Shown: positions 8,245 to 16,968, numbered from the stretch's first letter. The stretch is DNA of 64,000 nucleotides from Streptomyces sp. 1222.5 (GCF_900105245.1 NZ_FNSZ01000002.1:124001-188000), one strand, 5' to 3'. The notes: a model not told the origin generated them from the sequence alone. A program made the numbers and translations.

Positions 8245-9450
8245 TCAGGCCGCCATGAGCATGCGCTGACCGCCGCCGGTGGGACGCTGGTCGAAGCTGC
8301 TGTAGGCGTACGCGGCGGAGACCAGCGTCATGTGGTGGTGCCAGCCGGGGTAGGAGCGCCCCTCGAAGTCGAGCAGTCCGAACCCGTCCGACAGGGTGCG
8401 CACGGACCTCTCCGCCTGGGCGAGCGTCCGGGTCAGGGCGAGCACCGACTCCATGCGGGTGTGGGTGAGGCTGGTCAGATACATCTGGACGGGGCGCCGC
8501 CCGCCCTCTGGACGGACGGCGAAGAGGCGGTACGTGCGGTCGATGCGCTCGCCGCTCTGTCCCGCCCTGGGCAGTCGTACGAAGGCGGACATGACGGTGG
8601 TGTGCCGTCCGCGCCCGTCCCAGGGGGCCACGCTCTCCATCCGGGTGAGGGTGCCCGCGTCGAACTCGAACAGGCTGCGGGCCGCGAGCACCAGGCCTTG
8701 CCCGTCCTCGCCGTTCGGGCTCTGCATGCGCAGGCGCCGGCCGACGGCGACTTGGAGCCGGTCGGGGATGGCCACCACGAAGTCCCGTCCGCGCAGCGCG
8801 AGTCCGTGGATCAGGGAGGTCGCGTGCGTCCCGCCGGCGGCCTCCAGGTCGGCGACGACCGGCAGGGGTGCGGTGCGGCTGTTGCCGGCGAGGGTGTCGA
8901 CGAGGTCGAGGGCGTGCTGCTCGACGGAGCGGGGGCCCACCTCGGCGGGGATCTTGGTCCGGACGCGGCGCTCGTGGTCCTTCACCCAGGAACCGGGAAG
9001 CAGCAGGCGCCAGTCGACCGGCACGGCCCGTTCGTAGGAGGACAGGAACATCCCGATGCCGACCTGGCAGGTCACCGAGCGGCCGGTGGAGGCCAGGAAG
9101 CGGCGGTGCACACCGCAGGAGTGCTCGCCGCGCTTGCGCAGCATGGCCGGGGTGATCACGCAGGCACGCGGGGCCAGTCGCGGCTCGACCCAGCGGGTGA
9201 GTTCCGCCCGGACCGGCATCCAGTCCCACGGGCTGGCGCTGACGAACTGGTGCAGCGACTGCGAGGCGGCGGGCGACGCCGAGACGGCCGCGGCGAGCCG
9301 CCGGACCGTCTTCTTGCCCTCAGTGACGAGCAGTCCCTCCACGTAGGCCTGCGCCCAGCGCCTCTGGTCGCTGCGCGGCAGGCACTCGAAGACACTCTCC
9401 GCGAACACCGGTAGCGAGGCCTGTGAAGCCATCAAAGCGTGCGTGACCAT
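8245..9450 (-). CDS. IS701-type transposase-derived protein, probably catalytically inactive
   Basis: This 401-residue protein has the layout of IS701 DDE transposases. It has the RKRGEHSCGVHRRF segment, VVAD with the second Asp, and the C-terminal FEGRSYPGWHHHMTL block with the conserved Glu. The first catalytic Asp motif (normally IDDTGFPKKG) reads ITPAMLRKRG here, so that Asp is gone. No terminal inverted repeats are visible next to it. The ATG at 9450 is chosen because AGGGAGGG lies 9 bases upstream; longer starts to 9492 lack this. An ARE-like operator lies just upstream. Such proteins occur in other Streptomyces biosynthetic clusters, and a regulatory role is inference. Confidence 0.75.
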   Translation of the reverse strand: MVTHALMASQASLPVFAESVFECLPRSDQRRWAQAYVEGLLVTEGKKTVRRLAAAVSASPAASQSLHQFVSASPWDWMPVRAELTRWVEPRLAPRACVITPAMLRKRGEHSCGVHRRFLASTGRSVTCQVGIGMFLSSYERAVPVDWRLLLPGSWVKDHERRVRTKIPAEVGPRSVEQHALDLVDTLAGNSRTAPLPVVADLEAAGGTHATSLIHGLALRGRDFVVAIPDRLQVAVGRRLRMQSPNGEDGQGLVLAARSLFEFDAGTLTRMESVAPWDGRGRHTTVMSAFVRLPRAGQSGERIDRTYRLFAVRPEGGRRPVQMYLTSLTHTRMESVLALTRTLAQAERSVRTLSDGFGLLDFEGRSYPGWHHHMTLVSAAYAYSSFDQRPTGGGQRMLMAA

Positions 9451-9493
9451 GGCAAGTTCCCTCCCTGACATCGGCCGGCGACTGCTGGCCACG

Positions 9494-9524
9494 CTAAAAT
9501 AATAGCGAACGCCCTCTTTTTTTC
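9494..9524. promoter_or_regulatory. ARE-like operator upstream of the IS701-type gene
   Basis: The stretch combines an A/T-rich block (CTAAAATAATAG), a GCGAACGCCC core and a T-tract. Its reverse complement resembles the site at 12122-12147: an A-tract, then an ACGAAC- or GGCGTTCG-like core, then TTATTTTA. This is the layout expected for an autoregulatory element bound by ArpA/ScbR-type regulators. It lies 44 bases upstream of the 9450 start. The rest of 9525-9853 shows no convincing gene. Confidence 0.5.
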
Positions 9525-9853
9525 ACGACTAAGGAGAGTTGCCGGATGCACTTCGCCAAGTCGGTCCTCGCCGGGCCTCGCGACACGGTCGTCGCGCCGA
9601 CTCCGCGGGAGCGCCCTGTCTCGGGCTACGGCGTGCGCGGCAGTAGCGCTGACCTGCGCGGCAGTCCACACGCCGGCCTCGGCCGCCATCTCGCGCAGCT
9701 TGGGCAACTCCGGGTTGCCAGGAATCGCGAGGTGGCGCAAAGGTGGTGGTCTGAGGCGATCTTCGACTCGGCTACGGACAGCACGGCCGTGCGCTGCCCG
9801 GGGAGTACGCCCGCGTGCACTCCGGCGGCCTGCAGCCCTCTTCGGGAGACGGC

Positions 9854-10537
9854 ATGGTGAAGCAGGAGCGGGCCATGCGTACGCGCGAGGCCCTGGTCAG
9901 AGCGGCGGCGTCGGAGTTCGACCGTGCCGGCTACGAAGGCACGTCACTGTCGCGCATCAGCAAGTCGGTCGGCGTGTCCATAGGCGCCGTCACCTTCCAT
10001 TTCTCGTCCAAGAGCGAACTGGCCGACGCGGTCCAGCAGGCCGGGCGGTCGGTGACCCGGACGGCGGTGGAGGGTGTTCTCGCCGAACCCCGCTCGGCGC
10101 TGCGCGTGGTGGTCGATCTGACGCTGATACTGGCCCAGTTGATGGAGCGGGAGCCTTCCGTCCGGGCCGCCATCCGCCTCAGCCGCGAGCGTCCGGACGC
10201 CGTCCCGTGGTCCGAGGTCTGGCTGCCGACGGTGCGCCGGCTCCTCGACGAGGCACATGAAACCGGTCAACTTCGTGCAGCCGCCCTGCCGGCGGACGTC
10301 ACGACGCTGGTGGAGTACCTGACCAGCGGTGCGGAGGCCTATCTGCGCAGCCGTATGGGCTCGGACATGGCTTTCGAGAGCGCGGTGGCCCAGCTCAAGC
10401 GGCTCTGGCACGTGGCCATCGCGGGCGTGGCGGTCGACACGGGGGCCCACGCGGCCGGCGGCCCCGCGGCCGCCATCACCGAGGAGCCGGTCCTCCTCGG
10501 CCCGTCAGCCGTGGTGGTCGGGGACGGGCGCCAGTAG
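9854..10537 (+). CDS. TetR-family regulator, gamma-butyrolactone receptor type (first of two)
   Basis: This 227-residue protein has an N-terminal TetR helix-turn-helix (RTREALVRAAASEFDRAGYEG, then ISKSVGVSIGAVTFHF). The layout MVKQERAxRTREA matches the ArpA/ScbR group. The ATG at 9854 has GGGAG seven bases upstream. The C-terminal ligand domain diverges from the second copy at 11473-12099, and it carries a tail of about 25 residues after the expected domain end, as in pseudo-receptor homologues. It is convergent with the reductase gene and overlaps it by 33 bp. It probably acts with the 11473 protein on AREs; which of the two is the true butyrolactone receptor cannot be told from sequence. 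Confidence 0.85.
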   Translation: MVKQERAMRTREALVRAAASEFDRAGYEGTSLSRISKSVGVSIGAVTFHFSSKSELADAVQQAGRSVTRTAVEGVLAEPRSALRVVVDLTLILAQLMEREPSVRAAIRLSRERPDAVPWSEVWLPTVRRLLDEAHETGQLRAAALPADVTTLVEYLTSGAEAYLRSRMGSDMAFESAVAQLKRLWHVAIAGVAVDTGAHAAGGPAAAITEEPVLLGPSAVVVGDGRQ

Positions 10538-11476
10538 GGAGCGGTACCACGGTGCGGCCCCCGGCACCCGGGACAGCGGACCGGGACCGGGGTCGCATGC
10601 CGCCCTGCGCCAGATCTCGCGGCTGTCGTACCAGTGGTCGCGGGCCACCAGAGCGAGCTGGCGCTCGTTCAGCCGACAGGGCGACGCCCGCAGAAGGGAC
10701 CGGCACTCGTCCCAGGCCAGTTCCGCCGACACCGCCGGCAGGCCGAGGTGCCGGGTCAGAGCCGCCAGGAGGTCGCCGGTGGTCACCGGATCGGGATGGC
10801 TGGCGTGCCAGACGCGGGGCCCGGGCAGGGGGGCCACCGTGGCGATGTGCGCGATGAGACGCGAGAGGTCCTCCACGGCGACCATGGAGACACGCGCGCG
10901 GCCGCCGTTCCACAGGGCCGGTACCGCGGTGATGAGTTCGGCGAGAGCGGGTACGACCCACCGGTCCCCCCGCCCCAGCACGAGGCCGGGGCGCAGGACG
11001 CACGCTCCTGCCGCCAGGGCGTGCTTCTCACCGGCGAGCCGGGTGCGGCTCGGGACGGACAGGGGGGCGGGGACGACCTCGTCCACACCTATCCCCCGGT
11101 GCGGGCCCGGCCCGTAGACGGCCGCCGTGGACAGGTGCACGATCCGCTCCACCCCGGACCGGGCCGCCTCACGCATCAGCGCGGCGGTCCCGTGGACGTT
11201 GACCGCCGTGCTGTACGCCTCGTTGGAGCTCTGCGAGGCCGCGAGGTGCAGCAGCACATCGGCGCCGTCGCAGACGCCCCGCAGGCTGCCCGGCTCCTCC
11301 AGGTCGGCCGGCGTCCACTCGTCGGCCAGTCCCGCGGTACCGACGGGTAGCCGTCTGCCGACCACACAGACGTAGGCGGGCCCGCCGGCCTCGCCGCGTA
11401 ACCGTGCCAGCTGGTGCAGCACCGCCGATCCGATGAACCCGGTGGCACCGGTCAGCACGACCCGCGTACGTCTCAT
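10505..11476 (-). CDS. NAD-dependent epimerase/dehydratase-family protein (butyrolactone-associated reductase type)
   Basis: This 323-residue extended short-chain dehydrogenase has the Rossmann motif GATGFIGSAVL at residues 8-18. Its YxxxK-like region lies in the AYSTAVNVHGTAALMREA and STAAVYGPGP segments. Its ATG overlaps the stop of the receptor gene (ATGA), so the two are one transcript. Homologues beside afsA/scbR-type genes are thought to tailor the butyrolactone signal, for example by reducing or otherwise modifying the lactone precursor. The substrate is not identified here. Confidence 0.82.
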   Translation of the reverse strand: MRRTRVVLTGATGFIGSAVLHQLARLRGEAGGPAYVCVVGRRLPVGTAGLADEWTPADLEEPGSLRGVCDGADVLLHLAASQSSNEAYSTAVNVHGTAALMREAARSGVERIVHLSTAAVYGPGPHRGIGVDEVVPAPLSVPSRTRLAGEKHALAAGACVLRPGLVLGRGDRWVVPALAELITAVPALWNGGRARVSMVAVEDLSRLIAHIATVAPLPGPRVWHASHPDPVTTGDLLAALTRHLGLPAVSAELAWDECRSLLRASPCRLNERQLALVARDHWYDSREIWRRAACDPGPGPLSRVPGAAPWYRSLLAPVPDHHG

Positions 11477-12099
11477 GCCGCGAGTCTCGCGACGTCGGCG
11501 GGCAGTTTCACCCGGGCCCGGCCCTGCGGGGTGGCGATGGCCGGCAGGAAGTACCTCCACATGGAGACCAGGCGTTCGGGAAGGTCCACGTACCCGCTGG
11601 CGATGTTGGAGAAGACCTGCGTACCGGTGTAGGCGCCCACCAGCACGTTGGCGAACTCCCGTTCATCGACCTCGGGAAGCAGTTCGCCCTGCTCGCGCGC
11701 GGCACGCAGGTGGACGTACAGCTGCTCTACCCACTCCTGGTAGGCCGTGTCGTCGCGCGGCCCGAACTCACCCTGCTCGACGGCGAGTCGGACGCTGGCC
11801 CGGAACAGCACGTTGCTGACCAACTGATGGGCGGTGAAGAACGTCAGGTCCACAAGCCCCTGCAGGCCGAACCCTTCGGATGGATGTGCGACGAACTCCT
11901 GCTGGCTCGTCAGGACGGCATGCGCCAGCTCCCGCTTCGACTTGAAGTGGAAGTACATCCCGCCCTGCGTGACGTTGGCGCGACTCATGATCTTGCTGAT
12001 GCTCGCGCCGCTGTATCCGAACTCGTCGAAGATCTCGGCGGCCGCAGTCAGGATCGCGTCTCGCGTCCTTACTGCCCTCTCTTGCTTCGGCTCGCCCAT
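11473..12099 (-). CDS. ScbR/ArpA-type gamma-butyrolactone receptor (TetR family)
   Basis: This 208-residue protein has the TetR HTH (RDAILTAAAEIFDEFGYSGASISKIM, then VTQGGMYFHFKSKRELA), which is very close to the butyrolactone-receptor group. The C-terminal domain has the family Trp-containing stretch (YQEWVEQLYVHLR) and the VLVGAYTGTQVFSN segment. The gene is divergent from the afsA-like gene with an ARE-like site between them, the classic receptor/synthase arrangement. The start at 12099 (MGEPKQERAVRTR) is preferred over a TTG at 12123 by family alignment. It probably represses itself and the synthase gene until the lactone binds. Confidence 0.9.
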   Translation of the reverse strand: MGEPKQERAVRTRDAILTAAAEIFDEFGYSGASISKIMSRANVTQGGMYFHFKSKRELAHAVLTSQQEFVAHPSEGFGLQGLVDLTFFTAHQLVSNVLFRASVRLAVEQGEFGPRDDTAYQEWVEQLYVHLRAAREQGELLPEVDEREFANVLVGAYTGTQVFSNIASGYVDLPERLVSMWRYFLPAIATPQGRARVKLPADVARLAA

Positions 12100-12121
12100 T
12101 GCTGGTCCCGACTCTCTCGAC

Positions 12122-12147
12122 AAAAAAAACGAACACCCTTATTTTAC
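12122..12147. promoter_or_regulatory. ARE-like operator between the receptor and afsA-like genes
   Basis: A26-bp segment: an A-tract, ACGAACACCC, then TTATTTTA. It has the partial dyad and position expected for an ArpA/ScbR operator in the divergent promoter region, and it resembles the site at 9494-9524 in the opposite orientation. Confidence 0.55.
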
Positions 12148-12208
12148 AGGTCGGGCCCCTCGACCGATAGAGGAGGGGCTTCCGCATACGAGCGCCAGGG
12201 GGAGAGGC

Positions 12209-13165
12209 ATGCTCATCACCACGGAACGACCCACTGCGGTGAGACAGCCCGTGCTGACCACGACGGTTGCCCGGGAGTACGTGCATCGCGCGGCACTGTC
12301 TGAGGTGTTCCTGACCGGCTGGAGCAAGGGGGGGCCCGACAGCTTCACGGTTACCGCGCAGTGGCCGCGCAGCCACAGCTTCTACAGCTCCGAGCACGGC
12401 CTGTACGACCCGCTGCTGCTGAGCGAGACGGTGCGGCAGACGGGTCTGCTGCTCATGCACGTCGGCTACCACATGCCGTTCGGACACCAGATCAGCTGGT
12501 CGCGGCTCCAGTACGCGATCAACCCGCAGGCACTGCGCATCGAACCCACGCCCGCCGAGATCGAACTCCATGTGACCTGCTCGGACATCAAGTACCAGGG
12601 CAAGATGCCGCGAACCATGGTCATGCACCTGGAGGCCGTTCGCGCCGGCTCCCTGCTGGCCATGGCCAGCATCCGGTTCAACAGCCACTCCCCCGCGGTC
12701 TACCAGCGCCTGCGGGCGGGCCGGAACACCCAGGAGATCTTCGCGGCCGTTCCGGAGCCGATCGAGCCGGTCTCGCGGGCCGCCGTCGGCCGCCTGCGCC
12801 TGCAGGACATCGTCCTGTCGCCGACCGAGGACAGCGGTCGCTGGCAACTGCGCGTCGACACAAGCCATCCCGTGCTGTTCGACCACCCCGTCGACCACGT
12901 GCCGGGCATGCTCCTGCTGGAGGCCGTCCGGCAGGCGGGCCACGCCATGGACCCCGCGCAGGCGGGGGCGGCCCTGCCGGTGTCGCTGGACGTCTCGTTC
13001 AACCGCTACGTCGAGTTCGACGAGCCGTGCTGGATCGAGGCGGAGCAGATACCCACGACGTCCTCTTCATCCGGCACCCGACGCACTCTGCGCGTCAATG
13101 CCAGACAGAAAGGTTCCTTCGCCTTCCATGCGACGGCGGAACTCGCGGACGCCGCCTCGCTCTGA
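12209..13165 (+). CDS. AfsA/ScbA-type gamma-butyrolactone (butenolide) synthase
   Basis: This 318-residue protein has two A-factor-biosynthesis hotdog repeats. In the first, SFYSSEHGLYDPLLLSETVRQTGLL, and in the second, HPVLFDHPVDHVPGMLLLEAVRQAG, show the paired D/E-rich motifs of the family. It condenses a beta-ketoacyl thioester with dihydroxyacetone phosphate in A-factor-type pathways; that is known for AfsA. The ATG at 12209 follows GGGGGAGAGG. With the adjacent receptor and reductase it makes a complete signal module. Two hairpins follow its stop at 13275-13341. Confidence 0.92.
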   Translation: MLITTERPTAVRQPVLTTTVAREYVHRAALSEVFLTGWSKGGPDSFTVTAQWPRSHSFYSSEHGLYDPLLLSETVRQTGLLLMHVGYHMPFGHQISWSRLQYAINPQALRIEPTPAEIELHVTCSDIKYQGKMPRTMVMHLEAVRAGSLLAMASIRFNSHSPAVYQRLRAGRNTQEIFAAVPEPIEPVSRAAVGRLRLQDIVLSPTEDSGRWQLRVDTSHPVLFDHPVDHVPGMLLLEAVRQAGHAMDPAQAGAALPVSLDVSFNRYVEFDEPCWIEAEQIPTTSSSSGTRRTLRVNARQKGSFAFHATAELADAASL

Positions 13166-13274
13166 GAACCGAGAGGCACCACTCACGCAGCACAACACAA
13201 CGATGCGCCGGGGGGATGATGTAGAACGCGCATGAGCGACCCGTGCCCTGCCAAGGGGACTGTCGCCGACCGAC

Positions 13275-13341
13275 CCCCAGTGTGCCAGCACTGGGGTCCG
13301 CGGTCTTTTCACACCGCCCGTCGAGAGCCAACTCGACGGGC
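13275..13341 (+). terminator. Two consecutive hairpins downstream of the afsA-like gene
   Basis: CCCCAGTG/CACTGGGG (13275-13296, 6-base loop) is followed by GCCCGTCGAG/CTCGACGGGC (13316-13341, perfect 10-bp stem, 6-base loop), with a CTTTTC between them. They probably end transcription from the butyrolactone region before the plasmid gene at 13456. Confidence 0.6.
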
Positions 13342-13455
13342 GCAGGCCCGTTTCCGGGTGCCAGCCCGAGAAACGCGCGATGCCAGGTCCTGCCAGAACC
13401 AGTCAGCCGCCGAATGACGGCTTCCGCATGCCTCTTGCACAGAGACCTCTCCATA

Positions 13456-15273
13456 ATGAACCAGAGTTTCGTAATGCACCAGCCCTCCCACCACGTTTAT
13501 GCGGCGGGAGGCCCTTGTGATGCCAGTAACTGCCAGTCGGCATCCCGCCAGTCTCTGGCTGGATCCCACCGCAGCGGCGCACTTGCCCTGCCGCGCGGGC
13601 GGGTGAAGGTGCCCATGCGGCTCGTCGAGTCGCCCCACTACCCCGACGCGGCACTCAGCGTCTACATCAAGGTCAAGGCGCTCGGCCTGCGCCAAGAGGG
13701 CTGCACCGCGGGGGTCGCCACCCTCGCCGCCTACCTGGGCCTTTCAGTGTCCACCGTGCAGCGGGGCCTGGCACACCTGCGTGCCCCGGCACCCGACGGT
13801 GTCGTCGAACTCCCGTTGAACACACGCCGTTCCCTGCCGGGCGGCCGCGGCACCACCGCACGCCGCCGGGTCCGCCCCCTGGAGCCCACCGAGCGGTTCA
13901 TCTGGCTGCCCGTGACCGCGAGCGAACACCTGCGCCCCCGGCTGCTGCGCGCCTACGCGATCATCGCCCATGCCGTCGTGCAGAGGGTCCCCCTGACCGA
14001 GGGCGTCCTCGCCGGCTTCCTGCGCCACCACTCCGGCCCCCGCGCCGGCCAGGCCATCAGCATCGACGCGACAGGCCGCATCATCGACGAACTGGCCGCC
14101 TCGGGCTGGATCGACGTAGTGCGGCGAGCCGGTCTCCAGGGGCGCCACGAGTTCGTCGTCAACGCCCAACCCTCCTGTGCATGCCCCGTACTTGATGACC
14201 GATCGGGTCCCGAAGTTGATGACCGTTCGCTCGCGTACAAGGAAGACCTGAAGACTGACCGACCCGACAACGACGCTGCGCCTGTCTCACCCGCCGTAGG
14301 CGAGGTACCGGTGGACAAGCACGTCGCCACTACGCGCGAAGAACCGGCCTCAGACCGGGCAGCGGGTGTGCTCGCGCTGCGCGCGGATGACAAACCCAAC
14401 CTCTCCCCCGACCGCAGGAAGCCGTACTCCGGACCCCAACTCACCTTCAGCGGCAGACTCCACGCCGTACTGGAGCCGGTCCGCTTCCTGCTCGCCAACG
14501 TGAACACCTACGTGCAACGCAGGATCGGCCGGGAGATCGCGCGCCAACTCGCCGACGGCACGCCCGTGGAGCGGCTGCGAGACAGACTCACGCAACGCCT
14601 CGCACAGACCGTGGTCGCCGACATCCGGGACGCGGGCCGCTGGCTACTGGGTGTCGCGCTGCCCCGTTGGGGCTGCGCGCATCCGGACTGCGAAACGGGC
14701 GTGCTCTGGTCCACCGGCGCACGCTGCCGTATCTGCTGGGAGGTGGTCGCGGAGGGCGAGGTCGCCCGCCGGGACGGCGTACCGCTCCCCCGCCGGGAAA
14801 CGGCCAAGGGGAACGGCGCACCGAGCGCACCCCGCTCCGTGGCCGCCCCCGCACCGCCCCTCACGCACCGCACGAAGACCTGCTGCCCGAGCTGCGAACG
14901 CCCCCACCGGCCAGGGCATTCCGGGCTCTGCCGAGGCTGCCGCCCCGGCCCCGACCTCGTTCCCCCCGCACCGGTGGGCGACGGCTACTGCACGGGAAGG
15001 AACGGCACCTGCGGCCGCCCCTCCCCGCACGGTCTGTGCTGGCGGTGCCGCGTCACACCGGGTGGGAGACCCGCTGCCGTACCGCTGGCGGCGGCCGCCT
15101 CGACCGAGGACTCTCAGGAACGCCCGGCCAGGGTGGGCTCGGCCTCGGGGCTCTGCTCGGATCCGACGTCCGCCGAGTCAACGACGGCCGCCGTCACGTC
15201 CGCTTCGGACACCTCGGCCACGGGGGCCCCGTATCCGGCCTTGACCGCGCGCCGTTCCTTCCACAGGTGGTAG
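13456..15273 (+). CDS. Plasmid-type helix-turn-helix protein with Cys-rich C-terminus, function unknown
   Basis: The protein is up to 605 residues. Residues 50-110 look like a winged or replication-type HTH (LAAYLGLSVSTVQRGLAHL). A second DNA-binding-like region follows (RIIDELAASGWIDVV). The C-terminal third contains repeated Cys clusters: CAHPDCETG with CRIC, CCPSCERPHRPGHSGLCRGC, and CTGRNGTCGRPSPHGLCWRC, suggesting three zinc ribbons. I know similar proteins from Streptomyces linear plasmids but not their function. The start is uncertain: 13456 lacks a good ribosome site. The last 53 codons run antisense into the 15114-15935 gene, so the 3' end may be a rearrangement junction. Confidence 0.65.
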   Translation: MNQSFVMHQPSHHVYAAGGPCDASNCQSASRQSLAGSHRSGALALPRGRVKVPMRLVESPHYPDAALSVYIKVKALGLRQEGCTAGVATLAAYLGLSVSTVQRGLAHLRAPAPDGVVELPLNTRRSLPGGRGTTARRRVRPLEPTERFIWLPVTASEHLRPRLLRAYAIIAHAVVQRVPLTEGVLAGFLRHHSGPRAGQAISIDATGRIIDELAASGWIDVVRRAGLQGRHEFVVNAQPSCACPVLDDRSGPEVDDRSLAYKEDLKTDRPDNDAAPVSPAVGEVPVDKHVATTREEPASDRAAGVLALRADDKPNLSPDRRKPYSGPQLTFSGRLHAVLEPVRFLLANVNTYVQRRIGREIARQLADGTPVERLRDRLTQRLAQTVVADIRDAGRWLLGVALPRWGCAHPDCETGVLWSTGARCRICWEVVAEGEVARRDGVPLPRRETAKGNGAPSAPRSVAAPAPPLTHRTKTCCPSCERPHRPGHSGLCRGCRPGPDLVPPAPVGDGYCTGRNGTCGRPSPHGLCWRCRVTPGGRPAAVPLAAAASTEDSQERPARVGSASGLCSDPTSAESTTAAVTSASDTSATGAPYPALTARRSFHRW

Positions 15274-15935
15274 ACCGCGATGGCGAGGATGGCCGTGCCG
15301 ATCAGGTTGGCGACGAAGTGCCACCACACCCGGTATGTCACGAGGGCCGGGCCCGGTTCGATCAGCCCGAACCAGGTGGACAGCCCGATGGCACGGCTGG
15401 CGCCGAGTGCGACGGAGAGGGTCAGCGCCACGTGCTCCAGGCCGTGGATGGTCTGCATCCACACGCCCATCTTGGCCCACTTGCGGGACTTGAGCTCTCC
15501 GGCGGCCCGGCGGGTGATCTGCGCGATGCCGACGAGGCCCGCAAGGAAGATGAAGTTGCCGGTCAGGTGGAGGATCTCCATGCCGAGCATGGGCTTGCTC
15601 GAGTCGACCTGCCCCATGCCGCGCGACAGACCGTTCGCCCAGGGAGTCATCCAGGCCGGGGAGTACGGGTGCGCCACCCAGTAGCCGACCTGAGCGACGT
15701 GCTCCTGGAAGTGACCTATCTGCCCGATCACACCGAGCCCGATGAGGGCGACCGCCGTCTTGTACAGCCACGGCCGGACCTGGCCCCGGTTCCCGAGGGC
15801 GAGTACGACGACTGCCGCCCACATCGCGACGGCCCACCCGATGAAGAGGACGGCGCCCAGGGTGTCCAGAGAAGAAACGGTACTTCCCATGCCTCCCATC
15901 CCGCTCATTCCGTGTGCTCCGTGCGTGTGGTCCAT
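15114..15935 (-). CDS. Membrane protein, DUF6008-like, function unknown
   Basis: This 273-residue protein begins MDHTHGAHGMSGMGGMG, a His/Met-rich start that may bind copper. Six or so hydrophobic segments follow (residues 25-225), with conserved His residues inside the membrane region (IGHFQEHVAQ, MEILHLTGN, IHGLEHVAL). The ATG at 15935 has GGAGGGGG seven bases upstream; an in-frame start at 16043 adds an unlikely leader. It is convergent with the HTH/Cys-rich gene and overlaps it by 160 bp. Metal transport or sensing is a guess from the His/Met content. Confidence 0.7.
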   Translation of the reverse strand: MDHTHGAHGMSGMGGMGSTVSSLDTLGAVLFIGWAVAMWAAVVVLALGNRGQVRPWLYKTAVALIGLGVIGQIGHFQEHVAQVGYWVAHPYSPAWMTPWANGLSRGMGQVDSSKPMLGMEILHLTGNFIFLAGLVGIAQITRRAAGELKSRKWAKMGVWMQTIHGLEHVALTLSVALGASRAIGLSTWFGLIEPGPALVTYRVWWHFVANLIGTAILAIAVYHLWKERRAVKAGYGAPVAEVSEADVTAAVVDSADVGSEQSPEAEPTLAGRS

Positions 15936-16137
15936 GAAAATGCCCCCTCCGGCTCCGACTTCGAGCAGCGACCTGTCTGACGCTCTGCGTGATCTTAGGA
16001 ACTCGGGCCACTGCGCGGCTACTTCAGCGGTGCGCAATTTCAAGTGCTTCGTACACGAATCCTCCTGACGGTGTGCCAGTGGTTCTCACACCCTGCGGAC
16101 GGTCCGGCCAAGCCGGACATCCGACCGGCTCCGCCGA

Positions 16138-16396
16138 CTATTACGCCGTAATAGCGCCCGCGCAGTCGGACCCCGCCTGCCCCCGCTGAGAAGCCCCCCT
16201 CGGACTCCGGCGCAGCCCCCACGCATCTGTCCCACCCCCACGCGAAGCGCAGTCGGCTATTACGCCGTAATAGCCCCCGCCCCCACCGCCCTCCGTACGG
16301 CCACCCTCCGCACCCACCGACCGGCCCACCGACCGGCCCACCGAGTGCCTCCCGCTCGTCGGGCCCTCGTCGCCGTCCCCTATTACGCCGTAATAG
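16138..16396. repeat. Three parS-like 17-bp palindromes downstream of parB
   Basis: Perfect copies of CTATTACGCCGTAATAG lie at 16138-16154, 16257-16273 and 16380-16396, spaced 119 and 123 bp start to start. There is no convincing gene in 15936-16968 apart from an IS110 remnant; short ORFs across it contain YYGVI only because the palindrome encodes it. The sites are probably bound by the ParB encoded next to them. Confidence 0.8.
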
Positions 16397-16628
16397 CCCT
16401 CGGGCCCCCCGACTCGAGCGGCCCGCACGCCCGCACCGTCTCCACGCGGGGTGCGCCTATGTCCTGGGGCGGCGGAAACGGCGGTGCGTCGGGGCGGCGC
16501 TCCGGGCAGCATGGCGAGGTGAGCGACCTGCTGGGGGATGACGTGAAGTGCCTCTTCGACCCGGACTTGATGGGGTCGTTGCCACTGCCTAATCCCTCTC
16601 CAGGAAGGAAGGCGCTCGCCGCGAATCA

Positions 16629-16830
16629 ATGAGCTCGAACTCCGGGCCGCCGGGGCGAGACCGGACGGCCGGGTGGCCCACGGTCGGGAAGGTGCTGCCG
16701 TCGCCGACCGCTACCACGGGGCGTGCCCCGGTCCTGGCGCCGACTCCCGGTATCGACGTCCGGACCCTGGACAGAGAGCGTGCCTCCCGGAGCTCCTCGA
16801 TCCGCCCGGTGAGGGGGAGGAAGTCGTGCC
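16629..16830 (-). pseudogene. IS110-family transposase fragment
   Basis: Read leftward, a frame gives IEELREARSLSRVRTSIPGV followed by GARTGARPVVAVGD and FPTVGHPA. This is the helix-hairpin-helix core of IS110-type transposases (IPGVG...A.....GD...F...GHLAAYAG). The normal continuation is lost after GHPA, and no N-terminal DEDD domain is found. It is a decayed remnant lying between two parS-like sites. Confidence 0.6.
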
Positions 16831-16890
16831 GGACCCAAAGGCCGGAGGCTCCATTGCGGAGCTGACGACGACGGTGACGGGGGCTGATGG

Positions 16891-16907
16891 CTATTACGGC
16901 GTAATAG
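16891..16907. repeat. parS-like palindrome just downstream of the parB stop
   Basis: A single copy of the 17-bp palindrome with the opposite centre base as written (CTATTACGGCGTAATAG), 62 bp beyond the end of parB. Confidence 0.8.
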
Positions 16908-16968
16908 TTCTCGGGAAAGCGGAAGGGGCCGGCAGCAGTGCCGACCCCTTCTTGATGGTGTCCTCGGT

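Noticed and set aside
9525..9853. Short ORFs in both directions between the two regulators (for example ELPKLREMAAEAGVWTAAQ on the minus strand)
   Set aside because: No ribosome site, no family and no consistent codon bias; at most a remnant.
16141..16629. Minus-strand ORF containing two YYGVI motifs, resembling a ParB-like linker
   Set aside because: The motif is a by-product of the palindrome; the rest is Arg/Gly-rich without a domain.
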